Below, one piece after another: positions 18,499 through 27,120 of a stretch of DNA of 64,000 nucleotides. Source of the stretch: Mitsuaria sp. GD03876 (GTDB lineage: Bacteria > Pseudomonadota > Gammaproteobacteria > Burkholderiales > Burkholderiaceae_C); assembly GCF_029840635.1 (NCBI RefSeq), contig NZ_JAOCCU010000023.1:40593-104592 (forward strand), given 5' to 3'. The position numbers were made by a program, and so were the translations under genes. Below the pieces are notes generated by a model. That model was not told the DNA's origin. It worked only from the letters and a program-made list of their open reading frames with translations, and did not search any database. Position 1 is the stretch's first letter. Each line of letters opens with the position of its first letter.

Positions 18499-19440
18499 TC
18501 AGCCGATGCGCCCCAGCAGCAGGTACTCCATCAGCGCCTTCTGCACGTGCATGCGGTTCTCGGCCTCGTCCCACACCACCGACTGCGGACCGTCGATCAC
18601 CTCGGCGGCGACCTCCTCGCCGCGATGCGCCGGCAGGCAGTGCATGAACAGCGCGTCCGGCTTGGCCACGGCCATCATGGCCGCGTCGACGCACCAGTCC
18701 GCGAACGCCGCGCGACGCGCCTCGTTCTCGGCCTCGTAGCCCATGCTCGTCCAGACGTCCGTCGTCACCAGGTCGGCGCCGCGGCAGGCTTCCTTCGGGT
18801 CCTGGAAGACCTTGTAGCAGCGCGTGTCCTTGATGCCGGCCACCGCCGGGTCGATCTCGTAGCCGCTGGGCGTGCTGACGTGCACCGTGAAGCCGAGGAT
18901 CTCCGCGGCCTGCAGCCAGGTGTTGGCCATGTTGTTGCCGTCGCCCACCCAGGCCACCACGCGTCCCTTCAGGCAGTCCATGTCGATCGCGCCGCGGCGG
19001 TCCATGCCGCGCTGCTCGATGAACGTGAACAGGTCCGCCAGGATCTGGCACGGGTGGTACTCGTTGGTCAGCCCGTTGATCACCGGCACCCGCGAGTGCG
19101 CCGCGAAGCGCTCCAGCTTGGTCTGCTCGTAGGTCCGGATCATCACGATGTCGACCATGCGGCTGATCACGCGCGCGCTGTCCTCGATCGGCTCGGCGCG
19201 GCCCAACTGGCTGTCGCCGGTGGTCAGGTGCACCACCGAGCCGCCCATCTGGTACATGCCCGCCTCGAAGCTGACCCGCGTGCGGGTCGAGGCCTTCTCG
19301 AAGATCATCGCCAGCGTGCGGTCCTGCAGCGGCTGGTACTTCTCGTAGTTCTTGAAGCGCCGCTTGATCGTCGACGCCCGTTCGAACAGGTGGCCGTACT
19401 CCTCCGCGCGCAGGTCCTTGAACTGCAGGTAGTGACGCAT
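18499..19440 (-). CDS. argF: Ornithine carbamoyltransferase
   Basis: Converts ornithine and carbamoyl phosphate to citrulline in arginine biosynthesis, in the cytoplasm. The carbamoyl-phosphate loop STRTR (51-55), a HPCQ block (NEYHPCQILADL), the ornithine-side DGNNMANT and the catalytic HCLPAHRGEE are intact. Length 313 matches the family. The ATG at 19440 (MRHYLQF) is chosen over an in-frame ATG at 19461 because GGGGGA lies about seven bases upstream and the family begins at this point. The start lies 18 bases after the argD stop, so it is downstream in an argD-argF operon closed by a strong terminator. Confidence 0.97.
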   Translation of the reverse strand: MRHYLQFKDLRAEEYGHLFERASTIKRRFKNYEKYQPLQDRTLAMIFEKASTRTRVSFEAGMYQMGGSVVHLTTGDSQLGRAEPIEDSARVISRMVDIVMIRTYEQTKLERFAAHSRVPVINGLTNEYHPCQILADLFTFIEQRGMDRRGAIDMDCLKGRVVAWVGDGNNMANTWLQAAEILGFTVHVSTPSGYEIDPAVAGIKDTRCYKVFQDPKEACRGADLVTTDVWTSMGYEAENEARRAAFADWCVDAAMMAVAKPDALFMHCLPAHRGEEVAAEVIDGPQSVVWDEAENRMHVQKALMEYLLLGRIG

Positions 19441-19457
19441 CAGCGTGTCCCCCGGCT

Positions 19458-20684
19458 TCATGGCGCGGCGGCCGGCGACTCGGCCAGGAAGGCCTTGACC
19501 AGCGGCACCAGGCGCGCGGCGATCTCGGCGGCCTCGGCGCTGGTCAGGATCAGCGGCGGCACCAGGCGGATGACCTTGTCGGCGGTCACGCTCAGCAGCA
19601 GGCCCGCGTCCATCGCGCGCGTCAGCAGCACGCCGCAGGGGCGGTCCAGCTCGATGCCCAGCATCAGGCCCTGGCCGCGCACCTCGACCAGGCCGGCCAC
19701 GCCGGCCAGGCCGTGCTCGATCGCCGCCTTCAGCTCGGCGCCGACGGTGGCGGCGCTGGCCAGCAGGCCGTCGTCCTCCATCACCGCCAGCGTCTCCACG
19801 CCGGCGCGCATCGCCAGCGGGTTGCCGCCGAAGGTCGTGCCGTGGTTGCCCGGCCCGAAGACCTTGGCGGCGCGGTCGCCGCAGACCACCGCGCCGATCG
19901 GCACGCCCGAGCCCAGGCCCTTGGCCAGCGGCATCACGTCGGGCACGATGCCGGCCCACTGGTGCGCGAACCACTTGCCGGTGCGGCCGATGCCGCACTG
20001 CACCTCGTCCAGCATCAGCAGCAGGTCATGCTCGTCGCAGAGCTTGCGCAGGTCCTTCAGGAAGTCGACGCGGGCCGGGTTGATGCCGCCTTCGCCCTGG
20101 ATCGTCTCCAGGAAGATCGCGGTCACGCCGGGGTTGTCGGCCAGTGCCTTGCGCAGCGCCTCGACGTCGTTCAGCGGCACGCGGACGAACCCCGGCACCA
20201 GCGGGCCGAAGCCGGCCTGCACCTTCGGGTTGCCGGTGGCCGACAGCGTCGCGATCGAGCGACCGTGGAAGGCCTTCTCGAACACGATCACCTTCGGGTC
20301 GTGGTTGCCGCGGTCATGGCCGAACTTGCGGGCGATCTTGAGCGCCGCCTCGTTCGCTTCCAGGCCGGAGTTGCAGAAGAAGACGTTGGTCAGGCCGGAG
20401 AGCGCGCAGAGCTTGGCCGCGAGCTGCTCCTGCAGCGGGACGTGGTAGTAGTTGCTGGTGTGGATCAGCTTGCCCACCTGGTCCCGCAACGCCGCCACCA
20501 GCCTCGGATGGTTGTGTCCGAGCGTGTTGACGGCGATCCCGCCCAGGCCGTCCAGGTATCGTCGGCCGGCCGTGTCCCACACCCAGGCGCCTTCGCCGTG
20601 CGACAGGGCGATCGGCAGGCGGCCGTAGGTTTGCATCACATGGGGTTCGGTCGGGGCGGCGAACGAGGAGTCCGAGGCGTTCAT
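19458..20684 (-). CDS. argD: Acetylornithine/succinyldiaminopimelate aminotransferase
   Basis: PLP-dependent class III aminotransferase of arginine (and possibly lysine) biosynthesis. FFCNSGLEANEAALK, FHGRS, LDEVQCGIGRTG and the PLP-lysine motif LAKGLGSG are in place, and GTTFGGNPLA gives the second-subunit phosphate contact. 408 residues, normal for ArgD. ATG 20684 has GGAG five bases upstream. It forms an operon with argF and diverges from the DUF3579 gene, an arrangement I know from many Burkholderiales. Confidence 0.96.
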   Translation of the reverse strand: MNASDSSFAAPTEPHVMQTYGRLPIALSHGEGAWVWDTAGRRYLDGLGGIAVNTLGHNHPRLVAALRDQVGKLIHTSNYYHVPLQEQLAAKLCALSGLTNVFFCNSGLEANEAALKIARKFGHDRGNHDPKVIVFEKAFHGRSIATLSATGNPKVQAGFGPLVPGFVRVPLNDVEALRKALADNPGVTAIFLETIQGEGGINPARVDFLKDLRKLCDEHDLLLMLDEVQCGIGRTGKWFAHQWAGIVPDVMPLAKGLGSGVPIGAVVCGDRAAKVFGPGNHGTTFGGNPLAMRAGVETLAVMEDDGLLASAATVGAELKAAIEHGLAGVAGLVEVRGQGLMLGIELDRPCGVLLTRAMDAGLLLSVTADKVIRLVPPLILTSAEAAEIAARLVPLVKAFLAESPAAAP

Positions 20685-20923
20685 CAAGTCTCCGAATGCA
20701 GTGGAGGGTGGGGGAGAAATCCCGGTCCGGACGGGGCCTGGACCAGGGCTTGGGGGAGAGCGGCGAATTCTACGGGCCGACCCTGGCGGGCGAGGAGATT
20801 CCTCCTGGACAGCGACGGCAGCGCGGCTGACCAGCGGGCGAGCAGCATGTCCCCGCGTGCTGCGCCGCAACACATCCAAGGCACAATAGCGGTTTTGCCG
20901 GGACGCGTGAGACCGAGTAGCCA

Positions 20924-21259
20924 ATGACTGAGCAGCCCAAGCCGCGAGAAGTGTTCATCCAGGGGATCACCACGGATGGCCGCACCTTCCGCCCGAGCGA
21001 CTGGGCCGAGCGACTGGCTGGTGCGATGTCCTGCTTTCGGCCCGGCGGCACCCGCAGCGGCCGCGACGCCTACCTCGGTTACTCCCCCTACTGCGTGCCG
21101 CGCGTCATCGACGGCATCAAGTGCGTCATCGTCAACGAGGCGCTGAAGTCCGTGGAGCCGATGGCCTGGGACTTCGTCATGAACTTCGCCCGCGACAACA
21201 AGCTGCAGGTCGTCGACGCCTGCCTGCTGCCCGACGGCCGCGAATCCGGCAAGGCCTGA
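20924..21259 (+). CDS. DUF3579 family protein
   Basis: A 111-residue cytoplasmic protein of the DUF3579 family, with the conserved GITTDGRTFRPSDWAERL start and CVIVNEALKSVEPMAWDFV centre. The function is unknown. Its position next to argD/argF and near rpsT-murJ is conserved in Burkholderiales, which suggests a housekeeping role. CACAAT at 20882-20887 could be a -10 element. It is divergent from argD with a 239-base gap. Confidence 0.85.
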   Translation: MTEQPKPREVFIQGITTDGRTFRPSDWAERLAGAMSCFRPGGTRSGRDAYLGYSPYCVPRVIDGIKCVIVNEALKSVEPMAWDFVMNFARDNKLQVVDACLLPDGRESGKA

Positions 21260-21386
21260 GCCTCCGCCCCCTCCGCGACTCCCCTGAACCGGCGGGTCTT
21301 CCTGGTCCGATCGGGCCATCGCCTTGCGCCGTCGGCGCGCCTAGCCTTGCGGGTTCGCTTCGACATCCTGTTCAGGCCGCCGGACC

Positions 21387-22442
21387 ATGGCCGTCTTCAC
21401 CGCCCACGCGGCCCCGCGGGCCGCGGCCGTCCTGCCGGAAGTGCAGGAGCTGCTGCGCCTGATCGACCAGGCCGGACCGCTGGTCCGCGCCCGCGAGCTG
21501 GCCAGCGTCGACACCGGGCGGGGTGAACTGCCGGTCATCGGCGTGACGCTGGGCAACCCCGATCCCGCCACGCCCGCGCTGGGGTTCATCGGCGGCGTCC
21601 ATGGGCTGGAGCGCATCGGCGCGCAGGTGGTGCTGGCCTACCTGGGCAGCCTGGTGCGCCGGCTGCGCTGGGACCTCAGCCTGCATCAGCAGCTCGAGTC
21701 GCTGCGCCTGGTGTTCCTGCCGGTGGTCAATCCCGGCGGCGTGTGGGCGGGATCCCGGTCGAATCCGCAAGGCGTGGACCTGATGCGCAACGCGCCGCAG
21801 GATGCCGAGCACGGCGTGCCGTTCCTGATCGGCGGCCATCGGCTGACGCGCCGACTGCCGTACTTCCGCGGCCCGGCCGGTGCGCCGATGCAGGTGGAAA
21901 GCGAGGCGCTGTGCCGCTTCGTCCGCGAGGAGCTGCTGGGCCGGCCGGTGTCGCTGGTCATCGACTTCCACAGCGGCTTCGGGCTGCGCGACCGGATCTG
22001 GTTTCCGTACGCGCGCAGCCGCCGGCCGATGCGGCACCTGGCGGAGGTGCATGCGCTGTGCGAGGTTCTCGACCAATGCCTGTCGCCGCATCCGTACGTG
22101 ATGGAGCCGCAGAGCCAGCACTACCTGACGCATGGCGACCTCTGGGACCACCTCTACGACGAGTCCCTCACCCTCGATCAGGGGATCTTCCTGCCGATGA
22201 CGCTCGAAATGGGGTCATGGCTGTGGGTCAAGAAAAATCCGCGCCAGCTACTCTCCCGGCACGGCATGTTCAACCCGCTGATCGAGCATCGACGCCAGCG
22301 GGTGCTGAGACGGCACATGGCTTGGATGGATTTCATGACTCGCGCGACGCAGAGCGCGTTCCGGTGGCTGCCGGGGCCGGAAACACGACTTGATCACGGG
22401 GAGCAGGCGTTGATTCGCTGGTATCGGAGGAGTGTCCGATGA
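21387..22442 (+). CDS. M14-family zinc carboxypeptidase-like protein
   Basis: A cytoplasmic M14 (carboxypeptidase/succinylglutamate desuccinylase-like) metallopeptidase of 351 residues. The zinc motif HGLE (His72, Glu75), the third ligand His195 in DFHSG, substrate-type NPGG (115-118) and catalytic Glu274 in LTLEMGS are all visible, so the site looks intact. No signal peptide. It overlaps the following alpha/beta hydrolase gene by ATGA, so the two are translationally coupled. The pair sits inside an otherwise conserved block between DUF3579 and rpsT. Substrate unknown; hydrolysis of a small peptide or amide conjugate is likely. Confidence 0.8.
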   Translation: MAVFTAHAAPRAAAVLPEVQELLRLIDQAGPLVRARELASVDTGRGELPVIGVTLGNPDPATPALGFIGGVHGLERIGAQVVLAYLGSLVRRLRWDLSLHQQLESLRLVFLPVVNPGGVWAGSRSNPQGVDLMRNAPQDAEHGVPFLIGGHRLTRRLPYFRGPAGAPMQVESEALCRFVREELLGRPVSLVIDFHSGFGLRDRIWFPYARSRRPMRHLAEVHALCEVLDQCLSPHPYVMEPQSQHYLTHGDLWDHLYDESLTLDQGIFLPMTLEMGSWLWVKKNPRQLLSRHGMFNPLIEHRRQRVLRRHMAWMDFMTRATQSAFRWLPGPETRLDHGEQALIRWYRRSVR

Positions 22443-23245
22443 GCGTGCACACCTGGGTGCTGCTGCGCGGGCTGACCCGCGAGAGCGCCCATTGGGGCGA
22501 TTTCCCCACCCGCCTGTTGCGGGCGTTGCGCGTGCAGCAGCCGGAGGCCCGGCTGGAGCTGCTCGACCTGCCCGGCAATGGCGACAAGCACCATCAGAGC
22601 AGCCCCACGCACGTGGACGCGATGATGGAGGAATGCCGGGCCGAACTGCGCCGCCGCGGCGTGCCGCCGCCGTACCAGGTGCTGGCGATGTCGTTGGGCG
22701 CGATGGTCGCCAGCGAGTGGGCGGCGCGCCATCCGGCGGAGCTCGATGCGGTGGTGTTGATCAACACCAGCCTGCGGCCGTTCAGCGCGTTCTTCCGCCG
22801 CTTGCGGCCATCGAACTACTGGTCCCTGCTGCTGCTGAGCCTGACGCGGCTGAGCCTGCGCCGGCGCGAGGCCAAGGTGCTGGAGATGACGACCCGGCTG
22901 CAGCGGCAGCCGGACCAGGTGATCGACGATTGGGTGTCCATCCAGCGCCGGCATCCGGTGAGGCGCCGCAACGCGCTGAGGCAGTTGTTGGCCGCCGCGC
23001 GTTACCGCGCGAGCCTGGCCAAGCCCGAGCCTCCGATGCTGCTGCTGTGCAGCCAGGGCGACGCGCTGGTGGACTGGCGTTGTTCGCAGGCCATCAGCCG
23101 CGCCTGGGGCGCGCCGCTGCGGCTGCACAAGCATGCCGGACACGACCTGCCCCTGGACGATGGGGACTGGGTGGCGCGCAACGTCGTGGATTGGCTCCAC
23201 GTGCGCGAGGTGGTGGGTCAGATCACCACGCCGATCCCGCTCTAG
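22439..23245 (+). CDS. Alpha/beta hydrolase
   Basis: A 268-residue cytoplasmic alpha/beta hydrolase. The elbow AMSLGAM places the nucleophile at Ser85; Asp208 (SQGDALVD) and His235 (HAGHDLPL) complete the triad in canonical order. RGLTRESAHWGDF near the start is the oxyanion-hole region, and the first strand begins at residue 5, so no part is missing. The start overlaps the stop of the M14 peptidase gene (ATGA). The two hydrolases probably act on related substrates; which ones cannot be told. Confidence 0.8.
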   Translation: MSVHTWVLLRGLTRESAHWGDFPTRLLRALRVQQPEARLELLDLPGNGDKHHQSSPTHVDAMMEECRAELRRRGVPPPYQVLAMSLGAMVASEWAARHPAELDAVVLINTSLRPFSAFFRRLRPSNYWSLLLLSLTRLSLRRREAKVLEMTTRLQRQPDQVIDDWVSIQRRHPVRRRNALRQLLAAARYRASLAKPEPPMLLLCSQGDALVDWRCSQAISRAWGAPLRLHKHAGHDLPLDDGDWVARNVVDWLHVREVVGQITTPIPL

Positions 23246-23265
23246 AGACGCCGGGCCTGCCGTGT

Positions 23266-23370
23266 CGAGCGGTTTCGGGTTGGGATGCGCAGCTAGGCGC
23301 GAACCGGAGCCATAGCGGGGCTATGGCGAGGATTCGGAACGACGCTGAGCGCCCAACCCGAAAGCGCTCG
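23266..23370. repeat. 105-bp palindromic intergenic element
   Basis: Two 51-base arms flank a GGG loop at 23317-23319. The arms pair best at the outer end (CGAGCGGTTTCGGGTTGGG against CCCAACCCGAAAGCGCTCG, one mismatch) and at the inner end (GCCATAGC against GCTATGGC, perfect), with a less matched middle. It lies between the alpha/beta hydrolase gene and the rpsT terminator. It resembles the palindromic REP/BIME-type repeats of Burkholderiales genomes and could form a cruciform or RNA hairpin. Confidence 0.8.
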
Positions 23371-23384
23371 GCGCGGCGGGAATG

Positions 23385-23405
23385 AAAAAGCCCGCCGAAG
23401 CGGGC
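23385..23405 (-). terminator. Rho-independent terminator of rpsT
   Basis: On the minus strand GCCCGC-TTCG-GCGGGC is followed by TTTTTC, about 30 bases after the rpsT stop. The UUCG tetraloop makes it a textbook strong terminator. Confidence 0.92.
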
Positions 23406-23435
23406 TTGTTCGTGCACCAGAGCTGGATTTGGCTA

Positions 23436-23732
23436 TCAGGCGGCCAGCGCCTTGATCTTGGCGGACAGGCGGCTCTTGTGGCGAGCAGCCTTGTTCTTGT
23501 GGAAGATGCCCTTGTCGGCGACGGAGTCGATGACGGGCTGGGCGGTCTTGAACAGGTCGGCGGCCTTGGCCTTGTCACCCGTGACGATCGCCTTTTGCAC
23601 GTTCTTGATGACCGTGCGGAACTTCGAACGCAGCGCCGAGTTGGCGGCGTTCAGCTTGACGTCTTGACGTGCGCGCTTGCGGCCCGAGGCCAGACGCACG
23701 GTTTTCTTCTTGGCTTTGGAAGAGCTTGCCAT
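23436..23732 (-). CDS. rpsT: 30S ribosomal protein S20
   Basis: Small ribosomal subunit protein S20, 98 residues, binding 16S rRNA. The Lys/Ala-rich composition, [11 protein letters not shown] end and [15 protein letters not shown] block are typical. It is slightly longer than the E. coli protein at the N-terminus ([12 protein letters not shown]). Monocistronic, with its own promoter at 23766-23794 and a UUCG terminator. Codons are less GC-rich than the neighbours, as is usual for highly expressed genes. Confidence 0.97.
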   Translation of the reverse strand: MASSSKAKKKTVRLASGRKRARQDVKLNAANSALRSKFRTVIKNVQKAIVTGDKAKAADLFKTAQPVIDSVADKGIFHKNKAARHKSRLSAKIKALAA

Positions 23733-23765
23733 TGTCTTATGGGTCCAGTTGGTGCAAAGACGGCG

Positions 23766-23794
23766 AGTATAGCAGGCAGGAATCGAAAAACCAA
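23766..23794 (-). promoter_or_regulatory. Putative rpsT promoter
   Basis: Minus-strand TATACT (23766-23771) is a near-consensus -10 box. TTGGTT (23789-23794) 17 bases upstream is a fair -35 box. The -10 is 33 bases from the ATG. It lies in the 137-base gap between rpsT and divergent murJ. Confidence 0.6.
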
Positions 23795-23869
23795 ATCCGA
23801 GGTATTGCGAAACGCCCGGGCACCCATAATGCGCGGTCGCCCGCGGGGCGCCGTCTCACTGTCCGCTGA

Positions 23870-25441
23870 ATGAATCTGCTGCGCACTGCCTCCCTGGTCT
23901 CGGTTTTCACGCTGCTGTCCCGCATCACCGGGCTGGTCCGCGAGCAGATGGTGGCCGCGCTGTTCGGCGCCAACGCGATGACGGACGCCTACAACGTGGC
24001 GTTCCGCATTCCCAACATGCTGCGGCGGCTGTTCGCCGAGGGCGCGTTCGCGCAGGCCTTCGTGCCGGCGCTGGCGGCCTCGCGCGCCCGGGACGGCGAC
24101 GACGCCACCCGCACCCTGATCGACGCCGTCGCCACCGTGCTGCTGTGGGCGCTGCTGGCGACCTGCGCGATCGGCGTGGTCGGCGCGCCGGTGCTGGTGT
24201 GGGCGCTGGGCGCGGGCCTGTCCCGCGACGCGCATGACGCCGCCGTCGTGATGACGCGCTGGATGTTCCCCTACATCGGCTTCATGTCGCTGGTGGCGCT
24301 GTCGGCCGGCATCCTCAACACCTGGAAGCGCTTCATCGTGCCGGCGGTCACGCCGGTGCTGCTGAACCTGTCCTCGATCGCGGCCGGCTACGGGCTCACG
24401 CCGCTGCTGGCGCGGCACGGCTACGAGCCGATCTACTCGCTGGCCGTGGGCGTGATGGTCGGCGGCGTGCTGCAGCTCGCGGTGCAGGTGCCGGCGCTGC
24501 TCAAGCTCGGCCTGATGCCGCGTTTCTCGCTGGGCTGGGCGGGGCTGCGCCGCGCCTGGGCGGACGAGGGCGTGCGCCAGGTGCTGCGCAAGATGGGGCC
24601 CGCGCTGCTGGGCGTGGGCGTCGCGCAGCTGTCGCTGCTGATCAACACGCAGATCGCGATCGCGGTGGGCGAGGGCGCCGCGTCCTGGCTGACCTATGCC
24701 GACCGGCTGATGGAATTCCCCACCGCGCTGCTGGGCGTGGCGCTGGGCGTCGTGCTGACGCCGCAGCTCTCGGCCAGCCAGGCCAAGGGCGACATGGCGC
24801 AGTACTCCGGCCTGCTCGACTGGGGCCTGCGCCTGACGCTGCTGCTGGCGCTGCCCTGCGCGGTCGCGCTGCTGGTGTTCGCCGAGCCGCTGGTGGCCGT
24901 GCTCTACCAGCGCGGCGCCTTCACCGCGGCGGACGTCGCCAACACCGCGCGCGCGGTGATGGGCTACGGGCTGGGCCTGATGGGCCTGGTCGCCATCAAG
25001 GTGCTGGCGCCCGGCTTCTACGCGCGCCAGGACACCCGCACGCCGGTGCGCATCGCCGTCGGCGTGCTGGTGCTGACGCAGCTGTTCAACGCGGTGTTCG
25101 TCTTCGGCCTGAAGATCGGCGTGGCCGGGCTGGCGCTGTCGATCGGCCTGGGCGCGGTGGTCAACGCGTTGCTGCTGCTGCGCGGGCTGCGCCGGCTCGG
25201 CAGCTACGTGCCCGAGGCGGGCTGGCCGCTGTTCCTGCTGCGCGTGGCGATCGCCAGCGCGGCGATGGGCGCGCTGCAGTGGTGGCTGGCCGGCCATGTC
25301 GCCTGGGTCGGCAAGGGGGCGCATTTCGAACTGGCGCGCGCCGGTTGGATGGCCCTGAGCCTGGGCGGCTCGGCGGTGCTGTACTTCGGCCTGCTGCTGG
25401 CGCTGGGCGTGAAGCCGCGCCAGTTCGCGCGCCGCGCGTGA
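23870..25441 (+). CDS. murJ: Lipid II flippase MurJ
   Basis: Inner-membrane flippase that moves lipid II to the periplasm for peptidoglycan synthesis (MOP superfamily). About 14 transmembrane segments are visible over 523 residues. The start MNLLRTASLVSVFTLLSRIT, LVREQMVAALFGA, RIPNMLRRLFAEGAFAQAFVP and YQRGAF are conserved MurJ features. CATAAT at 23825-23830 could be a weak -10 box. Divergence from rpsT is the usual Burkholderiales arrangement. Confidence 0.97.
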   Translation: MNLLRTASLVSVFTLLSRITGLVREQMVAALFGANAMTDAYNVAFRIPNMLRRLFAEGAFAQAFVPALAASRARDGDDATRTLIDAVATVLLWALLATCAIGVVGAPVLVWALGAGLSRDAHDAAVVMTRWMFPYIGFMSLVALSAGILNTWKRFIVPAVTPVLLNLSSIAAGYGLTPLLARHGYEPIYSLAVGVMVGGVLQLAVQVPALLKLGLMPRFSLGWAGLRRAWADEGVRQVLRKMGPALLGVGVAQLSLLINTQIAIAVGEGAASWLTYADRLMEFPTALLGVALGVVLTPQLSASQAKGDMAQYSGLLDWGLRLTLLLALPCAVALLVFAEPLVAVLYQRGAFTAADVANTARAVMGYGLGLMGLVAIKVLAPGFYARQDTRTPVRIAVGVLVLTQLFNAVFVFGLKIGVAGLALSIGLGAVVNALLLLRGLRRLGSYVPEAGWPLFLLRVAIASAAMGALQWWLAGHVAWVGKGAHFELARAGWMALSLGGSAVLYFGLLLALGVKPRQFARRA

Positions 25442-25504
25442 TGCCCGCGCGCGGCCCGTGCCGCCCGCGCGGCCGCGTCGCGGGGCAGGCGTAGACTCGG
25501 GCGC

Positions 25505-26278
25505 ATGAGTTCACCCCTGCAGTGGACGGTGCCGTCGGCGCTGGACTATTTCTCGACGCTGGTTGCCGACGACGACACGCTGAACCTGGCCGAGGCCGCC
25601 ACCGCGATCGCGCTGGACGACGTGCCCCGCCTGGACGTGCAGCAGGTGATGGCGGAACTGGACCGCCTGGGCGAACGGCTGCGGCAGCGCCTGCCGGCCG
25701 ACGCGCCGCCCAGCCACCGGCTGCGCATGCTCAACCAGTACTTCCATGGCGAGCTCGGCTTCGCCGGCAACGTCAACGACTACTACGCGGTCGGCAACAG
25801 CTACCTCCACCAGGTGCTGGCGACGCGGCGCGGCATCCCGATCTCGCTGGCGATCATCTACATGGAGCTGGCCACGCATGTGGGGCTGCGGGTCAAGGGC
25901 GTCAGCTTTCCCGGCCACTTCCTGATGAAGCTGCGGCTGCCGCAGGGCGAGGTCGTGCTCGATCCGTTCAGCGGGCGGTCGCTGGGGCGCGGCGAGCTCG
26001 ACGAGTTCCTCAGCCCCTGGCGCGAGCGCGCCGGCCTGATGCCTGAGGAGCCGATGTCGCTGGACGCCTTCCTGGGCACCGCGTCGCCGCGCCAGATCCT
26101 GGCGCGCATGCTGCGCAACCTCAAGCAGATCCACATGGACCAGCAGGACCTGCCGCGCCTGCTGGCCGTGCAGCGCAAGCTGGTGGCGCTGTTGCCGCAG
26201 GACCGCGCCGAGCAGCTCGAGCTCGACCAGTTTCTCCAGCAGATGGGCGACCACAAGAACGGCCCCACCCTCCATTGA
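25505..26278 (+). CDS. SirB1-family transglutaminase-like/TPR protein
   Basis: A 257-residue cytoplasmic protein of the SirB1 family. SLHRLR-type helices then YFHGELGFAGNVNDYYAVGNS, RRGIPISLAIIYMELA and GVSFPGHFLMKL form the transglutaminase-like core; the C-terminal third (from about 195) is TPR-like. The Cys seen in true transglutaminases is not apparent, so it may not be catalytic. It follows murJ by 63 bases, a common pairing, and may be co-transcribed with it. Confidence 0.85.
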   Translation: MSSPLQWTVPSALDYFSTLVADDDTLNLAEAATAIALDDVPRLDVQQVMAELDRLGERLRQRLPADAPPSHRLRMLNQYFHGELGFAGNVNDYYAVGNSYLHQVLATRRGIPISLAIIYMELATHVGLRVKGVSFPGHFLMKLRLPQGEVVLDPFSGRSLGRGELDEFLSPWRERAGLMPEEPMSLDAFLGTASPRQILARMLRNLKQIHMDQQDLPRLLAVQRKLVALLPQDRAEQLELDQFLQQMGDHKNGPTLH

Positions 26279-26395
26279 GCGGGCCTCCGCGCGGCCGGCG
26301 GCGCGTCAACGGGCGGTCGCGGGGGAGGGGTGTCCCCTCGAGCCGCTTAGAATTGCCCCTCTTCGTGGGGTCTCCCCCTCCAACGCTGAAGTGGT

Positions 26396-27070
26396 TTGAA
26401 GCAGATCCCGCTGTCGCTCGGTCCCGAGCCCGACTACACCTTTGACACGCTCCTCACCGGTGCCAACACCGCGGCCCTCACGCACGTGCTGGGGCTGGGC
26501 GCGGGCTCGCCGCCGGTGTTCCTGTGGGGCCCCGCCGGCAGCGGCAAGACGCACCTGCTGCGGGCGCTGGCGCAGCACTGGCAGCACGCTGGCGCGCAGG
26601 TCGGCTGGTACGACGCCGACACCCCGCTGCCCTGGGAACTGCCCACCCACCCCAGCCTGCTGCTGCTCGACGACACCCAGCGCTTCGACCCGGGCCAGCA
26701 GCACGCGGCCTTCGCGCTGTTCGTCGAGGCCGCCACGCTGGGCCTGGCCGTCGTCTCGACCGGCACCGCGCCGCCCGTGGACCTCGAATTGCGCGAGGAC
26801 CTGCGCACCCGGCTCGGCTGGGGCCCGACCTTCGCGCTGCAGCCGCTGTCCGAGGGCGAGGTCCGCGCGGTCCTGCGCCGCGAGGCCGACCGCCGCGGCA
26901 TCGCGCTGGCCGACGACGTGATCGACTACCTGCTCAACCGCTACGCCCGCGACCTCAAGCACCTGATGACGCTGCTGGACGGGCTGGACGAATTCGCGAT
27001 GGCCAGCAAGCGGGCCGTCACCGTGCCGCTGCTGCGGCAGATGCTCGCGGACCAGGGGGCGCTCGCCTGA
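26396..27070 (+). CDS. hda: DnaA regulatory inactivator Hda (TTG start)
   Basis: AAA+ protein that with the DNA-loaded sliding clamp stimulates ATP hydrolysis by DnaA and prevents over-initiation. The N-terminal QIPLSL (residues 3-8) is the expected clamp-binding peptide. Walker A is GPAGSGKT (45-52), Walker B LLLLDD, and the C-terminal AAA+ lid is present. 224 residues. No ATG fits: the frame needs the TTG at 26396 to include the clamp motif, and GTG at 26391 is out of frame. Weak ribosome binding site, so expression may be low. Next to a HAD gene, pcnB and folK, which I know as a Burkholderiales arrangement. Confidence 0.9.
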   Translation: MKQIPLSLGPEPDYTFDTLLTGANTAALTHVLGLGAGSPPVFLWGPAGSGKTHLLRALAQHWQHAGAQVGWYDADTPLPWELPTHPSLLLLDDTQRFDPGQQHAAFALFVEAATLGLAVVSTGTAPPVDLELREDLRTRLGWGPTFALQPLSEGEVRAVLRREADRRGIALADDVIDYLLNRYARDLKHLMTLLDGLDEFAMASKRAVTVPLLRQMLADQGALA

Positions 27071-27120
27071 CGAGTCGCCGCCGGCCGCACCGATTTCACG
27101 CTTTTTCAAGGACTCTCGAC

